A stretch of 10,538 bases of DNA, from positions 1 through 10,538 of the forward strand of contig DHIR01000035.1 in the NCBI GenBank assembly GCA_002403905.1. The letters run 5' to 3'. Below, in pieces: positions 1-7,186 of the stretch (positions within the stretch are counted from its first letter, which is position 1; each line of letters opens with the position of its first letter). The notes under the pieces were generated by a model. The model worked only from the letters and a program-made list of their open reading frames with translations. It searched no databases and was not told the DNA's origin. Source of the DNA: Mucilaginibacter sp. UBA4741 (lineage in GTDB: Bacteria > Bacteroidota > Bacteroidia > Sphingobacteriales > Sphingobacteriaceae). A program made the position numbers and the translations under genes.

Positions 1-60
1 GATGTTCGGTTGAGTTAACCAGCAGCTGTGCATTGGCGTTAATATCGCTTGCATAGTTTA

Positions 61-118
61 CTCACCCGGTCTTTGCTTCGCTCGACCACCCTCTCTTCGC
101 CTTCGGCGGAAAGAGGGT
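61..118. repeat. Intergenic hairpin repeat, probably dispersed
   Basis: This GC-rich block starts 8 bp beyond the GH92 stop codon. It has two parts: a weak stem flanked by GGTC (68-71) and GACC (84-87), then a strong hairpin at 88-118. I recognise this kind of sequence as a common intergenic element in Mucilaginibacter and Pedobacter genomes. Only one copy lies in the window, so its dispersed nature is background knowledge and not shown here. Confidence 0.5.
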
Positions 119-127
119 TTGCTTTTT
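88..127 (+). terminator. Stem-loop with T-rich tail, possible terminator
   Basis: ACCCTCT (88-94) pairs with AGAGGGT (112-118). The stem continues inward through one C-A mismatch and a G-T pair to a TTC loop, giving a 14-step arm. On the plus strand the stem is followed by TTTGCTTTTT, as in an intrinsic terminator for a gene arriving from the left. On the minus strand the same stem lies just after the GH92 stop but has no T-run, so termination of the mannosidase operon is only possible. Confidence 0.4.
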
Positions 128-2414
128 ATATCCCCCACTTTTTATTAGGCTCAGCCCCCATCACAAACTCCAGCGTACCACCCGCCAATATTTGCTTGTG
201 GCTGATGTAGCATTTATTATAAACCTTGCCATTTAGCTTAGCCGACTGTATATAACAGTTAGCCGGCGAATTACCTTTAGCAATAATGGTAAATATCTTA
301 CCCGTTGCGCCGGCACGTAAAGCCACTTTGTTAAACAGCGGACTAAATATCTCGTACTGTGGATCGCCGGGCGTGGCCTGGTGCAACCCACTTGCTGCCA
401 ATACAAACCATGCCGACATTTGCCCCACATCTTCATTGCCTACTAAACCCTCAACCCCGGTTTTATAAGCATTTTCGGTGACTTTGCGTACCCATTTTTG
501 GGTGAGCCATGGCACACCTAAACGGTTAAACATAAATGGCACTAAATGCACCGGCTCATTAGCCTGATTATAGTAATCGTTCCACTCAAAATTGGTGGGT
601 GTGTTTTCAAAGAATGAGTTCAGGTCGGCGATGGTTTTTTCGCGGCCACCCATAAGTGTTGCCATACCATCAATATCATGCGGAACGAACCAGCCCTGCT
701 GATACGGATTACTTTCAACCGTGCCGTAATCCTGTTGCAAACGGCCTTTCTTTGGCCACGGTTTCCAGGTGCCATCCGCATTTTTGGGCCTGAACCAGCC
801 TTTTTCGGGATCAAAGATCTGTTTGTAGGTTTGTGAGCGATCAGCATATAGTTTTACATCCTCAGGATGCCCAAGCCAAGTCGCCAGTTTGGACATGCAC
901 CATTCGTCAAACCCATATTCTAACGTGCTTGAAATATCCATGGCGTGCGGCGTAGGTTTATTACCAAATTTCTCCACGGTATTATGTGCGTATTTATAAG
1001 CTTTTTGCAAGTCGAAATTGCGTATGCCCTTGCTGTAAGCATCGGCAATTACCGGGAGCGCGGGATTACCCACCATACAACCCGAGTAAGCGTTTAGCAA
1101 CTCCCATCGCTCCAAATAACCTTCACCGCTTTGATCGGCCATTTCAACCAGCGAGTTTATCATATCACTAACAATAGCCGGATTGATAATAGATTGCAAT
1201 GGGAACTGGCTCCTGAAAACATCCCAACCACTAAACACCGAGCGTTTTATAAATTTGTTGGTATGATGCGGTTTCATATCGGCACCCATATAAGTGCCGT
1301 CCACATCGCTTGTCGCGCGGGGGTCTATAAGGGTATGATATAGGGCCGTATAAAATACTGTTTTCTGGTCCTCGGTGCCACCAGTCACGCTCATGGCCGA
1401 TAGGCTTTTGTTCCATAGTGCTTTTGTTTGCGCGCGTGTTTTATTAAAATCCCAGGCAGGTATTTCGGTGGTTAAATTAAGCTTAGCCCCCGCGATGCTC
1501 GAGAACGAAATGCCGCTTTTCATCAGCACAACTTCTTTATCCCCGGTTTCAAACTCAGTATAAAAACCGAGGTGCTTACCTTGTTGCTCTTTAATGTTGG
1601 GGATGATAGCTGCTTTGGCTATTAATGAATCATATTTTAAACTGGTAACGCTTTCGCTTTTCCTGGAAATACCATTAGGTATATCGGCACTCCAAACACC
1701 ATAATTTTTTAGCGGTTTGCTAAACTGGGCGTAGAAATAAACGGTATAGTTAGCTTTACCGGCACCATTTCCCCAACCACCACCTTCGGGCGGGCATTTC
1801 ATCCAACCCTCGATAGTATGGTCATCAACCACTTTAATATATTGCTCGGTTGATGTACCTCCAACTCTGCGGGCCAGGTCTATCTGTATGCGCGATTGCT
1901 TGTTTTGAGGGAAGGTAAACTTCAATATCCCGCTATGCGGCGCGGCAGTAACTTCTGCTCGGATATTGTAGTCAGTCAATGTAGCCGCGTAATAACCTGC
2001 CTTGGCAACTTCATCATCCTTACTGTAATGCGAACGATAGCCCGGCAATTGTTTATGCCTGCCTGCCACCACATGTAATGGCCCGGTTGTAGGTGTCACC
2101 AGCAAATTACCCAGATCGCCGTACCAGCCAATTCCACTCATTTGCGTGAAGGCAAAACCCTCTATATATTCCATTTCATAGCTGTAGCCGGGGCCGTTAT
2201 CACCCCCGGTTATGGTATTTGGGCTTACTTGTACCAGGCCAAATGGCGTGGCAGCTCCCGGGAATGTTTTGCCCAGTCCATGCAACACATGTGCCGCTGC
2301 CGCGCTGGTACTGGCCCCAATAAATGGGTCAACATAGTCAGCAGGGGTTTTTATTTGTGCCGATAAATGGCCGGCGCATATTACGGCCCAGGCAAATAGG
2401 ATCAATCTTTTCAT
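126..2414 (-). CDS. Secreted GH92 family alpha-mannosidase
   Basis: Predicted exo-acting alpha-mannosidase of glycoside hydrolase family 92, which trims mannose from N-glycans or mannans; the exact linkage cannot be read from the sequence. The 762-residue product begins with a signal peptide (MKRLILFAWAVICAGHLSAQ, cleavage likely before or at Q20). It then shows the family's N-terminal beta-sandwich block (YVDPFIG near 27, GKTFPGAATPFG near 48) and an (alpha/alpha)6-type domain from about residue 320. WFVPHD follows E567, the probable general acid, and GNED at 659-662 is the region of the catalytic base in characterised members. NEP lies at 619-621. The motif around E567 reads ESNPYQQGWFVPHD, where many members have EGNxWQYxWFVPHD, so this is a divergent branch. 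The length is normal. It lies 28 bp downstream of manA on the same strand, so co-transcription is likely. The ATG has no Shine-Dalgarno sequence, as is usual in Bacteroidota. Confidence 0.93.
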   Translation of the reverse strand: MKRLILFAWAVICAGHLSAQIKTPADYVDPFIGASTSAAAAHVLHGLGKTFPGAATPFGLVQVSPNTITGGDNGPGYSYEMEYIEGFAFTQMSGIGWYGDLGNLLVTPTTGPLHVVAGRHKQLPGYRSHYSKDDEVAKAGYYAATLTDYNIRAEVTAAPHSGILKFTFPQNKQSRIQIDLARRVGGTSTEQYIKVVDDHTIEGWMKCPPEGGGWGNGAGKANYTVYFYAQFSKPLKNYGVWSADIPNGISRKSESVTSLKYDSLIAKAAIIPNIKEQQGKHLGFYTEFETGDKEVVLMKSGISFSSIAGAKLNLTTEIPAWDFNKTRAQTKALWNKSLSAMSVTGGTEDQKTVFYTALYHTLIDPRATSDVDGTYMGADMKPHHTNKFIKRSVFSGWDVFRSQFPLQSIINPAIVSDMINSLVEMADQSGEGYLERWELLNAYSGCMVGNPALPVIADAYSKGIRNFDLQKAYKYAHNTVEKFGNKPTPHAMDISSTLEYGFDEWCMSKLATWLGHPEDVKLYADRSQTYKQIFDPEKGWFRPKNADGTWKPWPKKGRLQQDYGTVESNPYQQGWFVPHDIDGMATLMGGREKTIADLNSFFENTPTNFEWNDYYNQANEPVHLVPFMFNRLGVPWLTQKWVRKVTENAYKTGVEGLVGNEDVGQMSAWFVLAASGLHQATPGDPQYEIFSPLFNKVALRAGATGKIFTIIAKGNSPANCYIQSAKLNGKVYNKCYISHKQILAGGTLEFVMGAEPNKKWGI

Positions 2415-2442
2415 TGTATAATTGGTTGTATAATATTAGTTA

Positions 2443-3531
2443 TTATTTAGGCGGATAGCAAGCAATTATCTCTAACGGATCAGCGCCACTATTCTCTATA
2501 TGCACCTCACCCAGATCAGCCGGAAGAAAACAGGTATCACCCTGTTTAATTTCAATCATGTCGCCATCATGCACAAACCAGCCCTCGCCTGCCAAAATAA
2601 TAAGTGTTTTAAATGATTCATCATCCAGCACATAAGTATCCGGGATATTAAACTTGATCATTTTAAAACAGCCGGTATCGGTTTCGCCAATCAGGGTGTT
2701 TATTTCATTGTCGCCCTCGTCTACATTCGCTTTAGGTTGTTTGCCATACTTTTTAATGGTTTCTTCTTCGCTAAGGCCCTCATAAGTAAAACAATCCAAC
2801 ATGTTATCAAAACCGACCCCTTGGTGGCAAAGAGTATCAGGCAAGGTGCCGCCGTCAAAAGTTTTGCGTTCTACCCGCATGGTAAAGTCGGTCGGTTCCT
2901 GTATTTCAATTAAAAAACAACCGCTGCCTATGGCATGGGGTAAGCCACCCTCAATTAAAAACACATCCCCCGGCTTTACATAAAATTTATGCAGGGCGTT
3001 TATCATGGCATCAATATCCTGTTCATCAAAATATTGCTTCCAAAGCTCGCGGGTTATGCCGGGTTTAAAGCCTGCTAAAATATAAGGTGATTCACCATTT
3101 ACCTCGCGGCCACCCATAATATAACAGGCTTCGGTTTTGCCGTAGTCTGATTTAAAATGCTTGCGCGCATAGGCTTTGGTTGGATGTACCTGTATGGATA
3201 ACCGCACCGCCGCGTCCAATACTTTAGTAAGTACTGCTGTATGTTTCCCGTATTTAGCTACATGATCTTCGCCTAAAAACTCTTCCGGGTCGGCATTTAT
3301 CAAGTCTATGAGTTTAGCTGTTGTGCCATCGGGCAATAAAACCTTACTTAAACCCTCGTTGGGGATATGGTTTTTGTTTCTCGCCTCTACAATTGAGGCG
3401 AGCCACTCTTCGGGTTTGTTGTTATCCTTAGGATTGTCCAGATCTTGCCATTCTTCAATAAGCTTACCCCCAGTATACGAGCGTACAACTCTATTACTTA
3501 ATAGCTTTAATATGGATTGCGATGACTGCAT
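2443..3531 (-). CDS. manA: Class I mannose-6-phosphate isomerase
   Basis: Cytoplasmic zinc enzyme that interconverts mannose 6-phosphate and fructose 6-phosphate. The family signatures are clear: the N-terminal NRVVRSYTGGKL segment and PEEWLAS, then QVHP, whose Q and H are metal ligands (residues 114 and 116 of the 362-residue product). Next come KTEACYI with the ligand E134 and GGLPHAIGSG with the ligand H199, followed by IQEPTDFTMR. A cupin-like C-terminal domain runs to CYPPK. The frame is open to a TTG at 3585, but I chose the first ATG (3531). The family's conserved sequence begins only about ten residues after it, and a promoter-like pair overlaps the upstream extension. The gene lies just upstream of the GH92 mannosidase, so it probably channels released mannose into glycolysis once phosphorylated. 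No hexokinase gene is in the window. It could act on a related sugar phosphate, but the family assignment is firm. Confidence 0.9.
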   Translation of the reverse strand: MQSSQSILKLLSNRVVRSYTGGKLIEEWQDLDNPKDNNKPEEWLASIVEARNKNHIPNEGLSKVLLPDGTTAKLIDLINADPEEFLGEDHVAKYGKHTAVLTKVLDAAVRLSIQVHPTKAYARKHFKSDYGKTEACYIMGGREVNGESPYILAGFKPGITRELWKQYFDEQDIDAMINALHKFYVKPGDVFLIEGGLPHAIGSGCFLIEIQEPTDFTMRVERKTFDGGTLPDTLCHQGVGFDNMLDCFTYEGLSEEETIKKYGKQPKANVDEGDNEINTLIGETDTGCFKMIKFNIPDTYVLDDESFKTLIILAGEGWFVHDGDMIEIKQGDTCFLPADLGEVHIENSGADPLEIIACYPPK

Positions 3532-3555
3532 TAATTGGTTTGTTGCCCAAATGTC

Positions 3556-3586
3556 GTTAAATAAAACGACCTTGGCGTTTACCAAA
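3556..3586 (-). promoter_or_regulatory. Candidate Bacteroidota promoter for manA-GH92
   Basis: Read on the minus strand, TTTG (3586-3583) is followed by a 19-bp spacer and TATTTAAC (3563-3556). This resembles the Bacteroidota TTTG/TAnnTTTG promoter, with the -7 box matching only partly. It would start transcription near 3549, about 18 nt before the chosen manA ATG. This supports the short start, but the match is weak. Confidence 0.3.
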
Positions 3587-3685
3587 CACGCTCAGCCAAA
3601 GTAAAATAATTATTACGAAAGAGATTTCCTGACCGTATTATAGTTTATAACCAATAAATAAACAGATTTTTAGAAAAATTTTGTC

Positions 3686-3716
3686 TTTGTTTGACAAACC
3701 GATGCTTGTATAATCA
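3686..3716 (+). promoter_or_regulatory. Candidate Bacteroidota promoter for the dehydrogenase pair
   Basis: TTTG at 3686-3689, a 19-bp spacer, then TATAATCA at 3709-3716. The TA and central T of the Bacteroidota TAnnTTTG box are present, while its last three bases are not matched well. Transcription would begin near 3722, leaving a leader of roughly 18 nt before the ATG at 3740. Spacing is good and position is sensible, but it rests on short motifs in AT-rich DNA. Confidence 0.35.
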
Positions 3717-3739
3717 AGTAACAATTACCCTAAATACGC

Positions 3740-6061
3740 ATGAAAAAGTATAGTTATATATTACTGCTGCTATTGGCAGTAGGTGCATTGTACCAATGCA
3801 CTACGCATAAGTTGTTAATATCGACCCTTACCAACAATCCGCCAAAGGCTGATATTAATACATCGCCGGTTGTGCCGGCTAACCAGTCTATTAGTAAAAT
3901 GAAACTGGAGCCGGGCATGGCTATTACCATGATCGCGTCTGAACCGTTGATTACTACACCGGTTGCTATGACATTCGACAAAAAAGGCCGGATCTGGGTA
4001 TTAGAAATGGAAGACTACATGCCTGATACAACAGGCCATGGCGAGAACGAACCCTTAGGTAAGGTAGTGGTACTGACCGATAAAAATAACGATGGCATAA
4101 TGGACGAGCGTAAGGTTGTTATTGATTCGTTGGTTATGCCGCGCGCTTTTTGTTTGGTTGAGAACGGCATATTAGTTGCTGAGCCACCCCGCCTTTATTA
4201 TTACGATTTGGTTAATGATAAACCTGTAAAAAGAACTTTAATAGATGCCAAATACACCGATGGCGGTAATGTTGAGCATCAACCAAACGGTTTATATCGT
4301 GGGTTAGATAATTGGATATACAACGCCAACTCTGCCAAGCGCTACCGTAAAATGGGCGATAAATGGCTGACCCAGACCGCACACGAAAAGGGCCAGTGGG
4401 GTATAAGCCAGGATGATCAGGGACGCATGTACGCTAACGATAACTCGGTGAACCTGCAAGGCGATTATTTCCCGCCAAGCCTGGGCCTTACCAATAAAAA
4501 TCAAAAAGGCATGGCCGGTTTTAATGAGCGCACGGTTGCAGATAACCGTACATTCCCTATCAGGCCCACCCCAGGTGTAAACAGGGGATACATGAAAGGC
4601 GTCTTAGATGATAGCCTGCGCCTGGTAAACTTTACCGCCGCATGCGGGCCTATGATCTATCGCGGTGGTTTGTTTGGGCCAGCTTACCAATTTAACGCGT
4701 TTGTAGCTGAACCATCGGCCAATTTAATAAAACGCGATATCCTGACAGAAAAAGGTAACGTAGTTAAGGGTCGCGAGGCGTATCATGGCCGTGAGTTTTT
4801 GGCCAGCGTGGATGAACGTTTCCGCCCGGTGAGCTTGTATGATGGACCGGATGGGGCATTGTATATTGTAGATATGTATCGTGGCATTATTCAGCATAAA
4901 ACCTATTTAACGCCTTATTTAGCAGGCGAGATAGGTAAACGCAACTTAACCAAGCCACTATCATGCGGCAGGTTATATAAAGTTTATCCGGCAGGAAAAA
5001 AACTGGTAAGTGTTACTTTCCCTGATGATCCGATAAAATTGGTTGCTTTGTTAGGAAACGCTAACGGCTATGTACGCGATAAAGCCCAACAAATACTGGT
5101 GGATAGTAAACCGCAACAGGCCATACCGGCTTTGCGCCAGGCAGTAAAATCAACTAACCCGCTGTTGGTTACGCACGCTCTATGGACCCTTGAGGGTTTT
5201 GGTGTGTTGCAGGCCGATGAAGTTTTAGCTTTATTGCAATCGCCGCAATGGAATATCCGTATGCAGGCATTAACGGCATCGCCAACAGTTATCGACAGAA
5301 ATAATTATGCACAATTTACCACTGCTTTACACCAAATGGTTACTAATAATGATACTACAGCCGCGCCTTATGTTGGCTTTGTGGCTAATTCTATCCAGCC
5401 GTTTGACAGGAAAGCTGCTGACAATATCTTGTTTAGCCTGGCTAAGAAATATCCAACAAATAATTATGTAGGCGATGCCATTGTGTCTAACCTGCAGGGC
5501 AGGGAAGAGGCATTCCAAAAACAATTGGCAATGGTTGTGCCCGATACCAGCCGCGCCGTTAATAAACGCCTGCAACGTGTAGTTGCCGCTATTGAAGATG
5601 CCAAGCTAAACAGCGACCCTAAACTAATGGCTAAATACTACCCAAGGGGCGTGGCTATTTATGGCACCGTTTGTAAAACCTGCCATGGCGAAGACGGTAA
5701 TGGCGTAGCCGCATTAGCCCCGCCGCTAAATAAATCAGAGATAGTGAACGGTAATAAAGTTACCATGATATCTATATTATTAAAGGGCCTGAGCGGACCG
5801 ATTAAGATTGCAGGGCACCTATACAAAGCGCCGGAGATAAGTGGCGAAATGCCGGGCTTTGCCGACAATAAAGATTTTACTGACGATGACCTGGCGCAAG
5901 TAATGAATTTTGTACGCCGCTCATGGCAAAATAAAGGCGATAAGGTTACTGCCGCCGATGTAAAAGCCAATCGTGCAAAACTGGCAACAAGACAAAAATC
6001 ATTTACCATAAATGAGTTAACTACTCCGCCAAAAGTGGACCCATCAATAAAAACCAACTAA
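3740..6061 (+). CDS. Exported PVC-type dehydrogenase with C-terminal cytochrome c
   Basis: Large exported redox protein of the 'membrane-bound dehydrogenase' type (sorbosone/glucose-dehydrogenase-like beta-propeller) known from Planctomycetes and Bacteroidota. The 773 residues contain a hydrophobic leader ending at C20 and a beta-propeller domain at about 57-415. A calcium-loop-like DKNNDGIMDE lies at 114-123. HEAT-like helical repeats follow from about 428 to 560. A cytochrome c domain has CKTCH at 645-649 for covalent haem and M704 in GEMPGF as the likely axial ligand. LYQC is an imperfect lipobox (Q before C), so lipid anchoring is plausible but not certain. The substrate is unknown; oxidation of a sugar or alcohol is expected from the fold, with electrons passing to the haem. 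The next gene starts 4 bp after the stop, so the two are almost surely co-transcribed. The length is within the range for this multidomain family. Confidence 0.85.
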   Translation: MKKYSYILLLLLAVGALYQCTTHKLLISTLTNNPPKADINTSPVVPANQSISKMKLEPGMAITMIASEPLITTPVAMTFDKKGRIWVLEMEDYMPDTTGHGENEPLGKVVVLTDKNNDGIMDERKVVIDSLVMPRAFCLVENGILVAEPPRLYYYDLVNDKPVKRTLIDAKYTDGGNVEHQPNGLYRGLDNWIYNANSAKRYRKMGDKWLTQTAHEKGQWGISQDDQGRMYANDNSVNLQGDYFPPSLGLTNKNQKGMAGFNERTVADNRTFPIRPTPGVNRGYMKGVLDDSLRLVNFTAACGPMIYRGGLFGPAYQFNAFVAEPSANLIKRDILTEKGNVVKGREAYHGREFLASVDERFRPVSLYDGPDGALYIVDMYRGIIQHKTYLTPYLAGEIGKRNLTKPLSCGRLYKVYPAGKKLVSVTFPDDPIKLVALLGNANGYVRDKAQQILVDSKPQQAIPALRQAVKSTNPLLVTHALWTLEGFGVLQADEVLALLQSPQWNIRMQALTASPTVIDRNNYAQFTTALHQMVTNNDTTAAPYVGFVANSIQPFDRKAADNILFSLAKKYPTNNYVGDAIVSNLQGREEAFQKQLAMVVPDTSRAVNKRLQRVVAAIEDAKLNSDPKLMAKYYPRGVAIYGTVCKTCHGEDGNGVAALAPPLNKSEIVNGNKVTMISILLKGLSGPIKIAGHLYKAPEISGEMPGFADNKDFTDDDLAQVMNFVRRSWQNKGDKVTAADVKANRAKLATRQKSFTINELTTPPKVDPSIKTN

Positions 6062-6065
6062 CCCA

Positions 6066-6920
6066 ATGAAGAATATATTTTATTGCCTTGTTATTGGCGG
6101 CTTACTGTCTGGCACCGCCTACGGTCAAAAGAAATTATTAAAAGAAGCGCCGGGTGTGGTATCTTATTCGTACCGTAATGATCTGGCTAAAGATGTGCCG
6201 GGTACGCTGGATAAAATTAAATCGGTAGGTATAACCAATATTGAGTTTTCCGGCTTGTTTGGCCAAACGCCCGAGCAGTTGCGCGCCTTACTTGACGCGC
6301 GCGGCATGCGCTGCACCAGCATAGGCGTTGGTTATGGCGATCTGGATAAACACATGGATAAAGTTATTGCGCAGGCCAAAGCTTTAGGTGCCGAGTTTGT
6401 ACGCATAGGCTCAATACCACATCCGGGTAATTTCCAGGACCTGCATGCCGATGTGGTTAAACAAGCCGCTATCGACTTTAATAAATTTGGCAAAACATTA
6501 GCCGAAAACGGCTTAACCTTTTGCTACCATAACCACGGCCCCGAGTTTAAACCGGCAGGCGAGCTGGGTGACGGTATGTTATTTGACTACATGGTGCAAA
6601 ACACCGATCCTAAATATGTATCGTTCGAGATGGATGTGATGTGGGTTTACTGGCCCGGACAGGACCCGATCTACTGGTTAAATAAATACCCTAACCGTTT
6701 TAGGTTAATGCATGTTAAGAATGTAAAAAAAGGTTTGGAGCGTGGTAAAGACGCGACATTTGTATCGGTTGGCGAGGGCCAAATGGATATGGAAGCTATA
6801 CTACGCGCCGCGCAAAAAACAAAGATCAAATATTTTTATATTGAGGATGAAAGCGCGCCCGAGTTTATTGACGCGCAAATGCCGGTAAGCGTAAAGTTTT
6901 TAGAAGGATTGACTAAGTAA
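6066..6920 (+). CDS. Exported TIM-barrel sugar isomerase/epimerase-like protein
   Basis: A 284-residue protein of the xylose-isomerase-like TIM-barrel family (AP endonuclease 2 fold), annotated in many genomes as sugar phosphate isomerase/epimerase. A signal peptide (MKNIFYCLVIGGLLSGTAYG) precedes Q21, so it acts outside the cytoplasm. Sugar phosphates are therefore an unlikely substrate. The expected metal-site positions are visible: E60 in IEFSGLFG, CYHNHGPEF (H155, H157, E160), FEMDVMWV (E188, D190), LMHVKN (H216) and YIEDE (E260). It is tightly coupled to the upstream dehydrogenase (4 bp gap). Exported members of this family often sit beside oxidoreductases, and some such neighbourhoods process oxidised (3-keto) glycosides. 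Applying that role here is inference. A strong terminator follows 47 bp after the stop. Confidence 0.85.
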   Translation: MKNIFYCLVIGGLLSGTAYGQKKLLKEAPGVVSYSYRNDLAKDVPGTLDKIKSVGITNIEFSGLFGQTPEQLRALLDARGMRCTSIGVGYGDLDKHMDKVIAQAKALGAEFVRIGSIPHPGNFQDLHADVVKQAAIDFNKFGKTLAENGLTFCYHNHGPEFKPAGELGDGMLFDYMVQNTDPKYVSFEMDVMWVYWPGQDPIYWLNKYPNRFRLMHVKNVKKGLERGKDATFVSVGEGQMDMEAILRAAQKTKIKYFYIEDESAPEFIDAQMPVSVKFLEGLTK

Positions 6921-6927
6921 TAACTCC

Positions 6928-6954
6928 TGTCGTCCTGAACGAAGTGAAGGATCT
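6928..6954. repeat. Bacteroidota intergenic repeat (LHFVQDD-type)
   Basis: This 27-bp block, with core CCTGAACGAAGTGAAGGATC, belongs to a short repeat I know to be scattered between genes in many Bacteroidota. Read in reverse it encodes ILHFVQDD, a familiar tell-tale of spurious reading frames made from this element. TCCT (6933-6936) can pair with AGGA (6948-6951). The palindrome CTTATAAG (6953-6960) adjoins it. Only one copy is present in the window. Confidence 0.55.
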
Positions 6955-6967
6955 TATAAGAGCGACT

Positions 6968-6996
6968 AAGCGATGGCCCCCAGCCATCGCTTTTTT
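6968..6996 (+). terminator. Strong rho-independent terminator
   Basis: GCGATGGC (6970-6977) pairs perfectly with GCCATCGC (6983-6990) around a 5-nt loop, and two A-T pairs extend the base. Six T residues (6991-6996) follow. It lies 47 bp after the stop of the TIM-barrel gene and closes the dehydrogenase and isomerase operon. Confidence 0.88.
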
Positions 6997-7004
6997 GTAT
7001 AACG

Positions 7005-7049
7005 ATTAACTGGCCCAGGTAATGCTTGGACATACCTGGGCCAGTTAAT
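7005..7049. repeat. Perfect 17-bp inverted repeat, 11-nt loop
   Basis: ATTAACTGGCCCAGGTA (7005-7021) is exactly mirrored by TACCTGGGCCAGTTAAT (7033-7049), with an 11-nt spacer. It is too long and perfect to be chance. There is no T-run, so it is not an ordinary terminator. A palindromic mobile repeat, a structured RNA end or a protein site are all possible. No other copy lies in the window. Confidence 0.75.
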
Positions 7050-7073
7050 GCAACTACCTTTTATAGACGTTTA

Positions 7074-7110
7074 TTAAACTTGCGAAGTTTCAAAAACTTC
7101 GCAAGTTTAA
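7074..7110. repeat. Perfect 17-bp inverted repeat, 3-nt loop
   Basis: TTAAACTTGCGAAGTTT (7074-7090) pairs fully with AAACTTCGCAAGTTTAA (7094-7110) around CAA. Each arm itself contains near-palindromic ACTTGCGAAGT. Similar AACTTCGCAAGTT hairpins are common between genes in Bacteroidota, to my knowledge. It lies 76 bp upstream of the permease ATG and could be a bidirectional terminator, a REP-like element or part of the leader. Confidence 0.75.
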
Positions 7111-7186
7111 ATTGTACCGGGTAAAGTTGATCGCAGGATAGCAGATTTTATCTAAAATATTTATTAGATTTAGCTCACCAATTATT

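Noticed and set aside
1..60. Possible gene fragments at the left edge on either strand
   Set aside because: Plus-strand frames end at 13, 18 and 57, and a minus-strand frame reads plausibly but has no start codon after an upstream stop. Too little sequence to call a gene.
3691..3714. TTGACA followed by TATAAT, resembling a sigma-70 promoter
   Set aside because: The spacer is only 12 bp, too short for a classical promoter, and this phylum uses a different consensus. The TTTG with 19-bp spacing fits better.
5659..6057. 132-codon minus-strand open frame
   Set aside because: It is antisense to the cytochrome c domain, whose CxxCH and Met motifs prove the plus-strand frame.
6836..7033. Minus-strand reading frame containing ILHFVQDD
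   Set aside because: It overlaps the 3' end of the TIM-barrel gene, the terminator and a repeat; the LHFVQDD string is the translation of the intergenic repeat.
7150..7169. ATCTAA/TTAGAT 6-bp inverted repeat upstream of the permease
   Set aside because: Short and in very AT-rich DNA; readily expected by chance.
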